Source of the DNA: a bacterium
GTDB taxonomy: Bacteria > Hydrothermota > UBA3073 > JACQXS01
Direction: 5' to 3'
NCBI GenBank assembly: GCA_030592575.1
Contig: JAUVIV010000009.1
Coordinates: 1-43,013, forward strand
DNA length: 43,013 bases
Position numbers and translations under genes: made by a program. This document shows, in pieces, positions 32,471 to 40,550 of the stretch. The notes under the pieces are model-generated. The model made no database searches and was not told the DNA's origin. It was given only the letters and a program-made list of their open reading frames with translations. Position 1 is the first letter of the stretch. The number at the start of each line of letters is the position of its first letter.

Positions 32471-32509
32471 AAAGAGTAAAAGAGTGAAAGGTAAGAAGTA
32501 AGATAAAAA

Positions 32510-33451
32510 ATGGCAAGTGAATTTGAATTAATAAACAAATTACGAGAATGGTTTCCTGATATCGGAGATGATGCAGCTATTTTTAGTGTAGGGACACGTC
32601 ATGGTGTGTCTTTACCAATAGTTTCCACAGATTCTTTTGTCGAAGGAGAACATTTTGGCTCGTATTTCACTCCCTATGATATGGGATACAAAGCACTCGC
32701 AGCAAGTATATCTGATATTGCAGCTTGTGGAGGAATTCCCAAATATGCACTTCTATCAATTGGACTTGAAAACGGAGCTCTTGATTTTGCAAAAGAAATT
32801 TATGAAGGTATAAAGACTGTTAGCGAAATGTATGGAGTTAAAGTAATAGGTGGAGACACTACAAAATCAAATACTTTTTTCATAAGTGTGGTTATAATCG
32901 GAGAAACCGAGCGGTTTACTGGGCGAAACGGAGCTCAAGTAGGAGATATAATTTGTGTAACTGGGGAAATTGGTAGTTCAGCAAGTGGACTTGTTGCTTT
33001 GCAAAATGGGATAAAGAGTGTACTCACAAAAAAACATTTAAATCCAATGCCAAGAGTTAAGGAAGGACAGGAACTCTCAAATTATGTAACCTCAATGATA
33101 GATGTTTCAGATGGGTTATTAAGTGACCTATCTCATATACTTGAAGATTCTCAGGTAGAGGCAAAAATTTGGAAAAATAAAATTCCTATAAATAAGGAAG
33201 TAGCTAAGTGTATGGAACAAGTAGGTTTGTTGCCTACGATTTCACTGATAGATTTTGCGATGAATGGGGGAGAGGATTTTGAACTTTTATTCACAATCCC
33301 GAAAAATAAACTCCCTAAAGCGAAAAAAATAGTTGATTTTACAGAAATCGGAGAGATAATAAAATGCGAAACGCAAAATGTAAAATGTAAAATTATAGAT
33401 GAAAACGGAAAAGAGATTCCTGTAAAGGGATTTGACCATTTTATAAAATGA
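32510..33451 (+). CDS. thiL: Thiamine-monophosphate kinase
   Basis: The 313-residue PurM-like kinase makes thiamine diphosphate from thiamine phosphate. Motifs: GDDAAIF (19-25), VSTDSFVEGEHF, the ASISDIAACGG metal site, VIGGDTTKS, the IDVSDGLLSDLSHI block, and NGGEDFELLF. A palindromic element adds VGTRHGVSLP at residues 27-36. It lies in the loop between GDDAA and the VSTD strand, where most family members have only a short GxxLV linker. The stop overlaps the cmk start by 4 bases. Confidence 0.95.
   Translation: MASEFELINKLREWFPDIGDDAAIFSVGTRHGVSLPIVSTDSFVEGEHFGSYFTPYDMGYKALAASISDIAACGGIPKYALLSIGLENGALDFAKEIYEGIKTVSEMYGVKVIGGDTTKSNTFFISVVIIGETERFTGRNGAQVGDIICVTGEIGSSASGLVALQNGIKSVLTKKHLNPMPRVKEGQELSNYVTSMIDVSDGLLSDLSHILEDSQVEAKIWKNKIPINKEVAKCMEQVGLLPTISLIDFAMNGGEDFELLFTIPKNKLPKAKKIVDFTEIGEIIKCETQNVKCKIIDENGKEIPVKGFDHFIK
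32588..32616 (+). repeat. In-frame palindromic element in thiL (VGTRHGVSLP)
   Basis: GTAGGGACACGTCATGGTGTGTCTTTACC is a palindrome with a few mismatches. The source family is seen intact at 16801-16824. It is translated in the GTA frame. Confidence 0.88.
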
Positions 33452-34194
33452 TAATAACAATTGATGGACCGGCAGGGTCAGGGAAATCTACTATTGCGAA
33501 GCTTGTAGCACAGAGATTAGGATATAAATATATTGATTCTGGAGCTACTTATCGTGCACTTGCTCTGTCAGTGAAAAAAAATGAGATAGACTCAAAAAGT
33601 GAAAATGAAGTAGTAGAACTTTCAATAAAACTTGAGCTTGACTTCAAAGAGGAAAAAGTTATTTTAAATGGAGAAGATGTAACTGAACAAATAAGGGACG
33701 AAGAAATAGGTAATCTTGCTTCTTTTTGCTCAACTTATAAAGAAGTGCGAATAAATATGGTAGCACTTCAACGAAAGCTTGCCGGCATCCGAAATTCTGA
33801 TAAGAGTGAGGGCTCTCATTTACCCAAGAACAAGAAAGATTCTCATCTATCCGTAGGGCAAGAAAATATTGTATGTGAAGGTAGAGATATTGGAACTGTA
33901 GTTTTCCCAAATGCGGAACTAAAGTTCTATATAGATGCATCAATTAAGGAAAGAGCAACGAGGAGAAGAAAGGAACTTTTGGGGAAAGAAATTTCAAAAA
34001 GACTAATTGATATAGAGAAGGATATAGAAGAAAGAGATTTGCGAGATAAAACTCGCACCAACTCGCCACTTTGTGTTCCGAAGAATGCAAATATAATAGA
34101 TACGACAAACCTTAATATTGAGGAAGAAGTAGAAAAAGTAATAGAAATAATAAAAAGTTATCGGGTAGTCAAGCAATCAAGTTTGACTACTTAA
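33448..34194 (+). CDS. cmk: Cytidylate kinase
   Basis: The 248-residue protein phosphorylates CMP/dCMP. The P-loop is GPAGSGKST (7-15); YIDSGATYRALAL, IVCEGRDIGTVVFPNAELKFYIDAS and ERATRRRKEL follow. It is longer than the usual 220 or so residues, mainly because a Lys/Ser-rich insert (residues about 118-137) derived from a dispersed repeat precedes the EGRDIG block. The cmk-plsC-ispH-rpsA order matches a conserved cluster in Firmicutes and other phyla. It overlaps thiL by 4 bases. Confidence 0.95.
   Translation: MIITIDGPAGSGKSTIAKLVAQRLGYKYIDSGATYRALALSVKKNEIDSKSENEVVELSIKLELDFKEEKVILNGEDVTEQIRDEEIGNLASFCSTYKEVRINMVALQRKLAGIRNSDKSEGSHLPKNKKDSHLSVGQENIVCEGRDIGTVVFPNAELKFYIDASIKERATRRRKELLGKEISKRLIDIEKDIEERDLRDKTRTNSPLCVPKNANIIDTTNLNIEEEVEKVIEIIKSYRVVKQSSLTT
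33799..33857 (+). repeat. In-frame repeat in cmk (DKSEGSHLPKN...SHLSVG)
   Basis: GATAAGAGTGAGGGCTCTCATTTACCC matches the core of the 90-bp intergenic repeat (11224-11250). A second, partial half follows (TTCTCATCTATCC). It adds about 20 residues at a position where cytidylate kinases are variable. Confidence 0.82.
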
Positions 34195-34206
34195 GGGCTC
34201 AAAAAT

Positions 34207-34824
34207 ATGAGACTAAGATATCGGATAGGAACGAGATTTATTTATTGGATATGGAGAATCTTATTTGGATTTCAAGTGGAAGGACGTGAACATATTCCTA
34301 AAAAAGGAGGAATGATTATTGCTTCAAACCACTTATCAAATTTTGACCCTCTACTTGTGGGAGCAGCGGTTTGGAATCGTGAGTGTTATTTCTTTGCAAA
34401 AAGCGAGCTTTTTATAATCAATAAATTTTACACATGGATAATGAAAACATTTAATGCACATTCAGTTGACACAAAAAAGCCCAGCAAAGAAACGTTAAAA
34501 TATATGTACGATTTAATAAATAAAGGGTTAGGGCTAATTCTTTTCCCTGAGGGGACAAGAAATCGTGAGAAACATTTTTTGAAATTTAATGCAGGAGTAG
34601 GATGGCTTGCTTTAAGATGTGGAGTTCCTGTGATTCCTACTACTATAAAATATTCAAACACTTCTCTTGTTAGTCAAGTTTTTCGTAAAAGCAAAGTACG
34701 AGTAAAGTTTGGAAGTCCTATTACTACAAATGGAATCAAAGCAAACAAGGAAGGACGTGAGTTAATTACTCAAGAAATAGAGAGTAAAATAAAGGAATTA
34801 TATGAAAGTATTTCAGACATCTGA
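34207..34824 (+). CDS. plsC: 1-acyl-sn-glycerol-3-phosphate acyltransferase
   Basis: The 205-residue protein has the acyltransferase HX4D motif (H42-LSNF-D47), the substrate-binding FPEGTRNRE block and the VPVIPTTI strand, with a hydrophobic N-terminal segment. It makes phosphatidate at the inner membrane, following PlsY. It sits between cmk and ispH and overlaps ispH by 23 bases, so the cluster is one transcription unit. Confidence 0.93.
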   Translation: MRLRYRIGTRFIYWIWRILFGFQVEGREHIPKKGGMIIASNHLSNFDPLLVGAAVWNRECYFFAKSELFIINKFYTWIMKTFNAHSVDTKKPSKETLKYMYDLINKGLGLILFPEGTRNREKHFLKFNAGVGWLALRCGVPVIPTTIKYSNTSLVSQVFRKSKVRVKFGSPITTNGIKANKEGRELITQEIESKIKELYESISDI

Positions 34825-35659
34825 TAAGGGCTTTTGTTTTGGAGTAAGACGGTCAATAGATATTGCTCTTGAAACAATAAAAGCAGCAAAAGTACCGGTT
34901 TATACTTATGGTCCGATAATTCATAATCCTCAAGTAGTTAAAAAACTTGAAGAACAAGGAATTGCTTCAATTGAGTCACTTGAAGGAGTAAAACCCGGTA
35001 AATTAATTTTAAGGTCTCATGGAGCACCTCCTTCTGCGATAAGAGAAGCCGAGAAGCTTGGGTTTTCCGTGGTGGATGCGGTATGTCCATTTGTAAGACG
35101 TGCTCAAAATCATGCGAAAAAACTTTACAAAGAGAAATACAAAGTTATTATTATTGGTGAGCAGGAACACCCTGAAGTAAAAGGAATTTTGGGACATGCC
35201 GGAATGGGAACTCAAGTGATAAATCATTCAACTTCTATTGAAGAGTTGCCTGATTTCAAAAAACTTGGGATTGTTGCTCAGACTACTCTTCCTGTTCAAA
35301 GATTTGTAGAAGTAATAAGCAAGCTTTTGCCGAAAGCTGAAGAAGTTCTTGTATATAATACACTTTGCAAGAATGTAATTCTTCGTCAACAACATACGGC
35401 AAAACTTGCAAAGTCTGTAGATGTAATGATAGTAATAGGTGGGAAGAACTCAGCTAATACAAGAAGACTTGCTGAACTTGCAAAACAGGAAGGATGTAAA
35501 ACTCATCATATAGAAACATATAAAGATCTTGAACCTAATTGGTTTAAAGATAAATCAAGAGTAGGAGTAACCTCAGGTGCAAGTACACCTGATTGGATAA
35601 TAGAAGAAATTGTAAAGACTATAAAGTCGTATAGAGGAGGTAGGAATGAAAAAAGATGA
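34802..35659 (+). CDS. ispH: 4-hydroxy-3-methylbut-2-enyl diphosphate reductase
   Basis: The 285-residue [4Fe-4S] enzyme performs the last step of the MEP isoprenoid pathway. Its three cluster cysteines are C12 (GFCFGVRR), C95 (DAVCPFV) and C189 (NTLCKNV). Conserved histidines H41 (IIHNPQVV), H73 (RSHGAPP) and H123 (EQEHPEV) are present. The C-terminal TSGASTPDW signature is intact. It overlaps rpsA by 14 bases; ispH next to or fused with rpsA is a known arrangement. Confidence 0.97.
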   Translation: MKVFQTSDKGFCFGVRRSIDIALETIKAAKVPVYTYGPIIHNPQVVKKLEEQGIASIESLEGVKPGKLILRSHGAPPSAIREAEKLGFSVVDAVCPFVRRAQNHAKKLYKEKYKVIIIGEQEHPEVKGILGHAGMGTQVINHSTSIEELPDFKKLGIVAQTTLPVQRFVEVISKLLPKAEEVLVYNTLCKNVILRQQHTAKLAKSVDVMIVIGGKNSANTRRLAELAKQEGCKTHHIETYKDLEPNWFKDKSRVGVTSGASTPDWIIEEIVKTIKSYRGGRNEKR

Positions 35660-37460
35660 ACGTGATTCAATTCTTCAATTGATTGATAAGTCGTTGAAGA
35701 AAATAAGAGAAGGGGAAATACTGGAGGGGGAAATAATAAGAATGTTTCCCGGTGAGGTGATTGTTGATATCGGATTCAAATCTGAAGCACGAGTTTCATT
35801 ATCCGAATTTGACAATAAGGATAAGCTTAAGATAGGAGATAAATTTGACTTCTATCTTGAAAAACTTATTGAAGGTGAAGGACTTGTATGTCTCTCTAAA
35901 AAGAATGCCGATACAATTCGTGTTTGGAATGACGTAACAAAGAGTTATTACGATAAAATATCCATTAAGGGCACGATTATGAAACTTGTAAAAGGTGGAT
36001 GTATCGTGAATGTTAAAGGGATAGAGGCTTTTCTTCCAGGTTCTCAATTAGATGTAGGAGAAGTGAAAGATATGAGTAAGTTCGTAGGCGAAACCTTAGA
36101 CTTCAGAGTAATTAAGTTTGATAAAATGAAAGAAAATATAGTACTGTCAAGGAGAATCCTACTGGAAAAAGAGCTTCAACAGAAAGCAGAAGTATTGTGG
36201 GCTGAAATAAAGGAAGAAGATGTATTGGAAGGAAAAGTAAAGAACATAGTAGATTTTGGTGTATTTGTGGATATTGGCGGAATAGATGGACTTGTTCGCA
36301 TTGGGGATCTCGGTTGGGGAAAAATTACTCATCCATCAGAAGTTCTTAAAATAGGAGATAGCGTAAAAGTAAAGGTGCTTCAAATTGACAAAGAAATGAA
36401 GCGAGTATCTATTGGAATAAAACAACTTATGCCTTATCCTTGGGAAGATGTAGAAAAAAAATATCCTATTGCTTCAAAAGTGAAAGGAAAAATCACTTCT
36501 CTAACAGATTATGGTGCATTTGTAGAGCTTGAGCCAGGAGTTGAAGGACTTATTCATATATCCGAAATGTCATGGACAAGGATTCGGTCCCCATCTGAAA
36601 TTTTAACAGTTGGTGAGACTGTACAGGTTGTTGTTTTGGATATTGATAAAGCAGAGGAGAAAATTTCTCTCGGACTTCGCCAAACTCAACCAAATCCATG
36701 GGAAAAGATAGAAACAAATTGTCCCATAGGCTCAATAGTTACTGGAGTAGTAAAGTCATTTTCTAATTTCGGAGCATTTATTGAGTTAGAAGATGGGATT
36801 GAAGGACTTTTACATATAAGCGATTTGTCTTGGACAGAACATATAGAACATGCTGGAGACGTTCTAAAGAAAAGACAACAGATTAAATGTAAAGTCTTAA
36901 ATATAGATTCGAAAAGTCAACGAATATCTCTTGGCTTGAAGCAGATTGAAGATGACCCATTGCTTACACTTAAGGGCTCGATTTCCAGTAATGTAAAGGG
37001 AAAAATAAAAGAAATTGTGGAGAAAGGGATTGTAGTAAAAATTCCTGTAGAAAAGTATAAAGTAGAAGGATTTATTCCTTATTCTCATCTTGTGCAATCA
37101 AGTACACAAGGGAAATACAATGTTGGAGATGAACTTGATATTAAATTGTTAGAAGTAGATGAGGAACGAAGAAGGGTAATTCTTTCAGAACGTGAATATT
37201 ATGAATCAGAAGGAATAGAAATAGAAACGGAAACAACGGTAACGGAAACAGCGGTAACGGAAATTGAAGTAACACCAGAGGTAGAAGTAGAAACGGAGGA
37301 AAAAGCAAAGACGGAAGAAACGGAAACGAAGACAAAAGCGAAAGTTAAAAAAGCAACAAAGCCAAAGGTAAAAGCAAAAGCAAAAGTGAAAAAAACGGAA
37401 GCGAAAACAAAAAAAGAAGTAGCGGTAGAAAAAGAAACGGAAGCAACTGAAAAAGAATAG
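35646..37460 (+). CDS. rpsA: 30S ribosomal protein S1
   Basis: The 604-residue protein has six S1 domains. They start roughly at GEILEGEI, KISIKGTI, DVLEGKVKNIVDFGVFVDI, ASKVKGKITSLTDYGAFVEL, GSIVTGVVKSFSNFGAFIEL and NVKGKIKEIVEKGIVVKI. Domains 3-5 are the most canonical. The last 75 residues are a low-complexity Thr/Glu/Val tract turning into a Lys/Ala/Thr tract (ETTVTETAVTEIEV, then KAKVKKATKPKVKAKAKVKK). This tail comes from short DNA repeats, is not part of the usual protein, and might bind RNA through its lysines. GGAGG lies just before the ATG within the ispH end. Confidence 0.95.
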   Translation: MKKDERDSILQLIDKSLKKIREGEILEGEIIRMFPGEVIVDIGFKSEARVSLSEFDNKDKLKIGDKFDFYLEKLIEGEGLVCLSKKNADTIRVWNDVTKSYYDKISIKGTIMKLVKGGCIVNVKGIEAFLPGSQLDVGEVKDMSKFVGETLDFRVIKFDKMKENIVLSRRILLEKELQQKAEVLWAEIKEEDVLEGKVKNIVDFGVFVDIGGIDGLVRIGDLGWGKITHPSEVLKIGDSVKVKVLQIDKEMKRVSIGIKQLMPYPWEDVEKKYPIASKVKGKITSLTDYGAFVELEPGVEGLIHISEMSWTRIRSPSEILTVGETVQVVVLDIDKAEEKISLGLRQTQPNPWEKIETNCPIGSIVTGVVKSFSNFGAFIELEDGIEGLLHISDLSWTEHIEHAGDVLKKRQQIKCKVLNIDSKSQRISLGLKQIEDDPLLTLKGSISSNVKGKIKEIVEKGIVVKIPVEKYKVEGFIPYSHLVQSSTQGKYNVGDELDIKLLEVDEERRRVILSEREYYESEGIEIETETTVTETAVTEIEVTPEVEVETEEKAKTEETETKTKAKVKKATKPKVKAKAKVKKTEAKTKKEVAVEKETEATEKE

Positions 37461-37584
37461 ATAAATTTTTTACCTTTATTTATTGAAATTGTAAATAGTA
37501 GTATTAGATGGCGAATAAAACTGTCATTCCTTATTAACTCAGGGTGACGGTTTTCTTCGTTCATAAATTCTTACAAATACAGGC

Positions 37585-37634
37585 ACGCATAGATAACGAA
37601 TTTTTGATGTTTCATTAAAATACAATCTATGCGT
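37585..37634. repeat. 10-bp perfect inverted repeat upstream of ecfT-truA
   Basis: ACGCATAGAT (37585-37594) and ATCTATGCGT (37625-37634) are separated by 30 bases. The left arm is 70 bp before the TTG start. It could be an operator or an RNA hairpin; no T-run follows. Confidence 0.6.
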
Positions 37635-37663
37635 ATTTATATTTATCCACGGTTAAAAATATT

Positions 37664-38176
37664 TTGAGACAGCATTTTATCCATATAAATCCAAAAGTAA
37701 AATTTCTAATCACAATATTACTTCTACTCATTTGCGGAGTAACAAAAAATCCAATAGTAATTATTACCCTTTTTATTATCTTTGTTCTGGAATTCCTTTT
37801 ATTGCCAAAGAAAAAAACGTTTGTAAAGCAAATCAGCTTATTCTTACCGTTTGTACTTATGACATTTGCATTCCAATTATTTGTTCCCGGAAGAATAATC
37901 TTCAAAGGAATAACTTATGAAGGGTTATATCAAGGTTCAATTTTGGGAACTAAACTTCTCTTGGCAATATCTTATTCACTTATTTTTACTCTCTCAACTT
38001 TACCTGCTGAAATTGGAAAAGTTTTAGATTGGGTTACTTTGAATAAATTAGGGTTAGGTAAAACGCTAATAGTTGCTCTAAAGTTCATTACTCTAATTAA
38101 AACAAGCCCAGAAAAATCTCCGTTTTCCATACTGAAATATGCCATAGAAAAAACTAAAAATTCAATGACTCAATGA
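37664..38176 (+). CDS. EcfT-like (CbiQ family) membrane protein, short
   Basis: The 170-residue protein has about five membrane helices and an EcfT-like beginning (HINPKVKFLITILLLL) followed by a YEGLYQGSILGTKLLLAI block that resembles GL..G....R... of EcfT. It is shorter than usual EcfT (about 260) and lacks the coupling-helix A-R-G motifs I would expect. The start is TTG at 37664. In Firmicutes ecfT directly precedes truA, as here (4-base overlap), but the two ATPase genes are absent. It may be a reduced transporter subunit or a remnant. Confidence 0.55.
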   Translation: MRQHFIHINPKVKFLITILLLLICGVTKNPIVIITLFIIFVLEFLLLPKKKTFVKQISLFLPFVLMTFAFQLFVPGRIIFKGITYEGLYQGSILGTKLLLAISYSLIFTLSTLPAEIGKVLDWVTLNKLGLGKTLIVALKFITLIKTSPEKSPFSILKYAIEKTKNSMTQ

Positions 38177-38910
38177 ACTCAATAATACAATCGGCTCAAA
38201 ATATTAAGATTGAGATTGAATATGACGGAAGCAATTTTTTCGGATGGGAAATTCAACCTGAAAAAAGGACGATAAGAGGTGAGATTGAAAAATTATTGAA
38301 GAACACACTTAATGAGGACATTAAGCTTGTAGGAGCTTCAAGAACTGATACTGGGGTACATGCACTTGCTCAAATTGCAAATTTCAATCTAATAACTCCA
38401 TCCCCGATTTCCAAAATCAAAGGCATATTGCTCAAATTGCCTCGTGATATTTACGTGAAAAATGTTTCTCAAGTACCTTTAGAATTTAATATACGTAAAA
38501 ATGCAAAATCAAAAGTATATTTTTATAGAATATTGCTCGGAAGGTCGCCATTATTACAAAAAAGAGTTTGGGAATATAAATTCAAACTCGATATAAAAAG
38601 AGTTGAAGAAGTACTACCCTTATTTCTTGGAATGCATCGGTTTGATTTGTTCTCATATAGGGATGAAGGAGAATGTGAGATAAAACAACTTGAACTTATG
38701 AAACTTAAAAATAAATCCAATGAAGTAATTTTTAAGATTGAAGGAAATAGATTTCTTCATAAAATGGTGCGAATGATTATAGGAACGTTAACGGAAGTTG
38801 GTAGAGGAAAAATTGGAATCAAAGATATTAAATTAGCTCTTGAGCTTAAAGGTAAAAAGTTTCTTTGTGCTCCACCTCAAGGTCTGTATCTTAAAGAAGT
38901 AAAATATTGA
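38173..38910 (+). CDS. truA: tRNA pseudouridine(38-40) synthase
   Basis: The 245-residue protein has the TruA motifs: IEYDGSNFFGWEIQP, catalytic D59 in ASRTDTGVHALAQ, and the late FLHKMVRMIIGTLTEVGRGK block. It modifies uridines 38-40 of the tRNA anticodon arm. It overlaps the EcfT-like gene by 4 bases (ATGA). Confidence 0.96.
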   Translation: MNSIIQSAQNIKIEIEYDGSNFFGWEIQPEKRTIRGEIEKLLKNTLNEDIKLVGASRTDTGVHALAQIANFNLITPSPISKIKGILLKLPRDIYVKNVSQVPLEFNIRKNAKSKVYFYRILLGRSPLLQKRVWEYKFKLDIKRVEEVLPLFLGMHRFDLFSYRDEGECEIKQLELMKLKNKSNEVIFKIEGNRFLHKMVRMIIGTLTEVGRGKIGIKDIKLALELKGKKFLCAPPQGLYLKEVKY

Positions 38911-38934
38911 CAAAATCTGAATTTGGAGGTACAT

Positions 38935-39006
38935 ATGATTAAGATGAAAAAATGTGAAGCGTGGAGAAGAAAAAATGTTTGTCTTCGTGTTTTCTGCTTT
39001 AATTAG
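38935..39006 (+). CDS. Possible 23-residue peptide
   Basis: A perfect GGAGGT (38925-38930) lies 4 nt before an ATG that opens a 23-codon frame, MIKMKKCEAW..., with three Cys and many basic residues, ending 38 bp before the next gene. The strong ribosome site is the only support. It could also be a leader peptide or the decayed start of a lost gene. Confidence 0.3.
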   Translation: MIKMKKCEAWRRKNVCLRVFCFN

Positions 39007-39044
39007 AAGAGTTTTAAATAATGAAGAAATAAACTAAGGGAGAA

Positions 39045-40544
39045 ATGATGTTTAAACAGTTTATAAAGAAAGTATTCTCTATATGGGTAGTAATGTGGCT
39101 TGGCATACCACAAATTTTGATTGCTCAACTTGATACTTTATGGACAAAGACATTTGGCGGAATTCAGAATGACGCTGGATATTGTGTCCGAGAAACATCT
39201 GACGATGGCTACATTATTGTGGGCAGCACAAGTTCATTTAGCGTATCTCCAGGAACAACGGATGTTTGGCTTCTAAAAACAAATTCAAATGGTGATACTT
39301 TGTGGACAAAAACATATGGCGGAGTTGACTACGATGGTGGTGAATGTGTGCAACAGACATTCGACAGCGGTTATATCATTGTAGGATATACCCAATCTTA
39401 TGGTATAGGTAGTAGTAGGGATATCTGGCTTATAAAGACAAATTTAAGTGGTGATACTTTATGGACAAAAACAATTGGCGGAACTGGTGTGGAAGGTGGC
39501 AATTGTATCCAAGAGACTTCTGATAGTGGTTACATTATTGTAGGAACTACTGGCTCTTTTGGTGCAGGTATGGAGGATATTTATCTTATAAAGACAGATA
39601 TAAATGGTACGATTGCGTGGGCAAAAACAATTGGCGATAGTGCGATGGACCGTGGTGAATGGGTACAAGAGACTTATGATAGCGGGTATATTATTACAGG
39701 AAGTAAGAATACTGTAGCAATGAATAATGAGGTTCGACTCATAAAGACAGATTCGGCAGGAGATACTATGTGGACAAATACATATGGGGGAGAGAAGGGG
39801 GACCGTGGATATTGCGTACAACAGACATCTGATAGTGGTTATATTATTTTGGCAAATATGAAGGATGCTATATACGATAATATTGCCCTCATAAAGACAG
39901 ATAAAAATGGAGGATGGAGTTGGACAAGAAAGTTTTATAAATATCAATATAATTACAGCAGTTCTGTCCAACAAACATCAGATGGTGGTTATATTATTGT
40001 AGGCAGTACTTCTAGCGGTTCCTCTGATATCTGGCTTATAAAAACTGACTCAAATGGTAGTCTTTTGTGGGGAAAAACATACGGTGGTGCTGAAGGTGAG
40101 TATGGAAGTTTTGTGCAGGAAACATCAGATGGTAGTTATATTGTAGTAGGTACTACAGGGTCTTTTGGTGAAGGTGAAGGCGATATTTGGTTACTTAAAG
40201 TAGGAGAAGTAGGGGTAGAAGAAAAATCAAAAATTGAAACTCAAAAACCAAAATTAGAAGTTTCTCCGAATCCATTTCTTGGACAGACTGTTATTTATTA
40301 TTCGGAATTTGTAAATCATGATAATATTAAATTTGAAGTTTATGATATGATGGGTAGATTGGTAGAAGGAAAGAGATTCTTCGCTAACGCTCAGAATGAC
40401 AGGGGTGAACAGAATGACAGGGATGAACAAAATGACAAGAGTGATCAGAAAGACAGGTTGGAAGTAGGAAAAGACTTGCAAACCGGAGTTTACTTTGTGA
40501 AGGTAAAAGGATATAACCCAGTAAAAATAATTAAGTTAAGATAA
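39045..40544 (+). CDS. Secreted seven-repeat beta-propeller with sorting domain
   Basis: The 499-residue protein has a signal peptide (FSIWVVMWLGIPQILIAQ). Seven units of about 50 residues follow, each near DTLWTKTYGG..D.G..VQQTSDSGYIIVG.T.S.....DIWLIKTD.NG. Seven units suit a closed 7-bladed propeller. The C-terminal 90 residues are a Por-type sorting domain (VSPNPFLGQTVI, YDMMGRLV, TGVYFVKV). Inside that domain the loop before the last strands has a QNDRGE-type tandem insert from repeat DNA (40374-40456). Surface display is likely; the ligand is unknown. A GGGAG site precedes the ATG. The DUF3160 gene follows after 6 bp. Confidence 0.85.
   Translation: MMFKQFIKKVFSIWVVMWLGIPQILIAQLDTLWTKTFGGIQNDAGYCVRETSDDGYIIVGSTSSFSVSPGTTDVWLLKTNSNGDTLWTKTYGGVDYDGGECVQQTFDSGYIIVGYTQSYGIGSSRDIWLIKTNLSGDTLWTKTIGGTGVEGGNCIQETSDSGYIIVGTTGSFGAGMEDIYLIKTDINGTIAWAKTIGDSAMDRGEWVQETYDSGYIITGSKNTVAMNNEVRLIKTDSAGDTMWTNTYGGEKGDRGYCVQQTSDSGYIILANMKDAIYDNIALIKTDKNGGWSWTRKFYKYQYNYSSSVQQTSDGGYIIVGSTSSGSSDIWLIKTDSNGSLLWGKTYGGAEGEYGSFVQETSDGSYIVVGTTGSFGEGEGDIWLLKVGEVGVEEKSKIETQKPKLEVSPNPFLGQTVIYYSEFVNHDNIKFEVYDMMGRLVEGKRFFANAQNDRGEQNDRDEQNDKSDQKDRLEVGKDLQTGVYFVKVKGYNPVKIIKLR
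40374..40456 (+). repeat. In-frame CAGAATGACAGGG tandem repeat in sorting domain
   Basis: It begins with GATTCTTCGCTAACGCTCAGAATGACAG, the reverse complement of the CATTCTGAGG element at 3729. CAGAATGACAGGGxTGAA units of 18 bp follow, about four copies, giving QNDRGE, QNDRDE, QNDKSD and QKDR. The dispersed element seems to have been inserted and then expanded in tandem. Confidence 0.8.
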
Positions 40545-40550
40545 GGAGGT

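Noticed and set aside
39130-40200. Direct repeats that might look like a CRISPR or tandem DNA array
   Set aside because: The period is about 150 bp and in frame: it is the seven-unit beta-propeller of the secreted protein.
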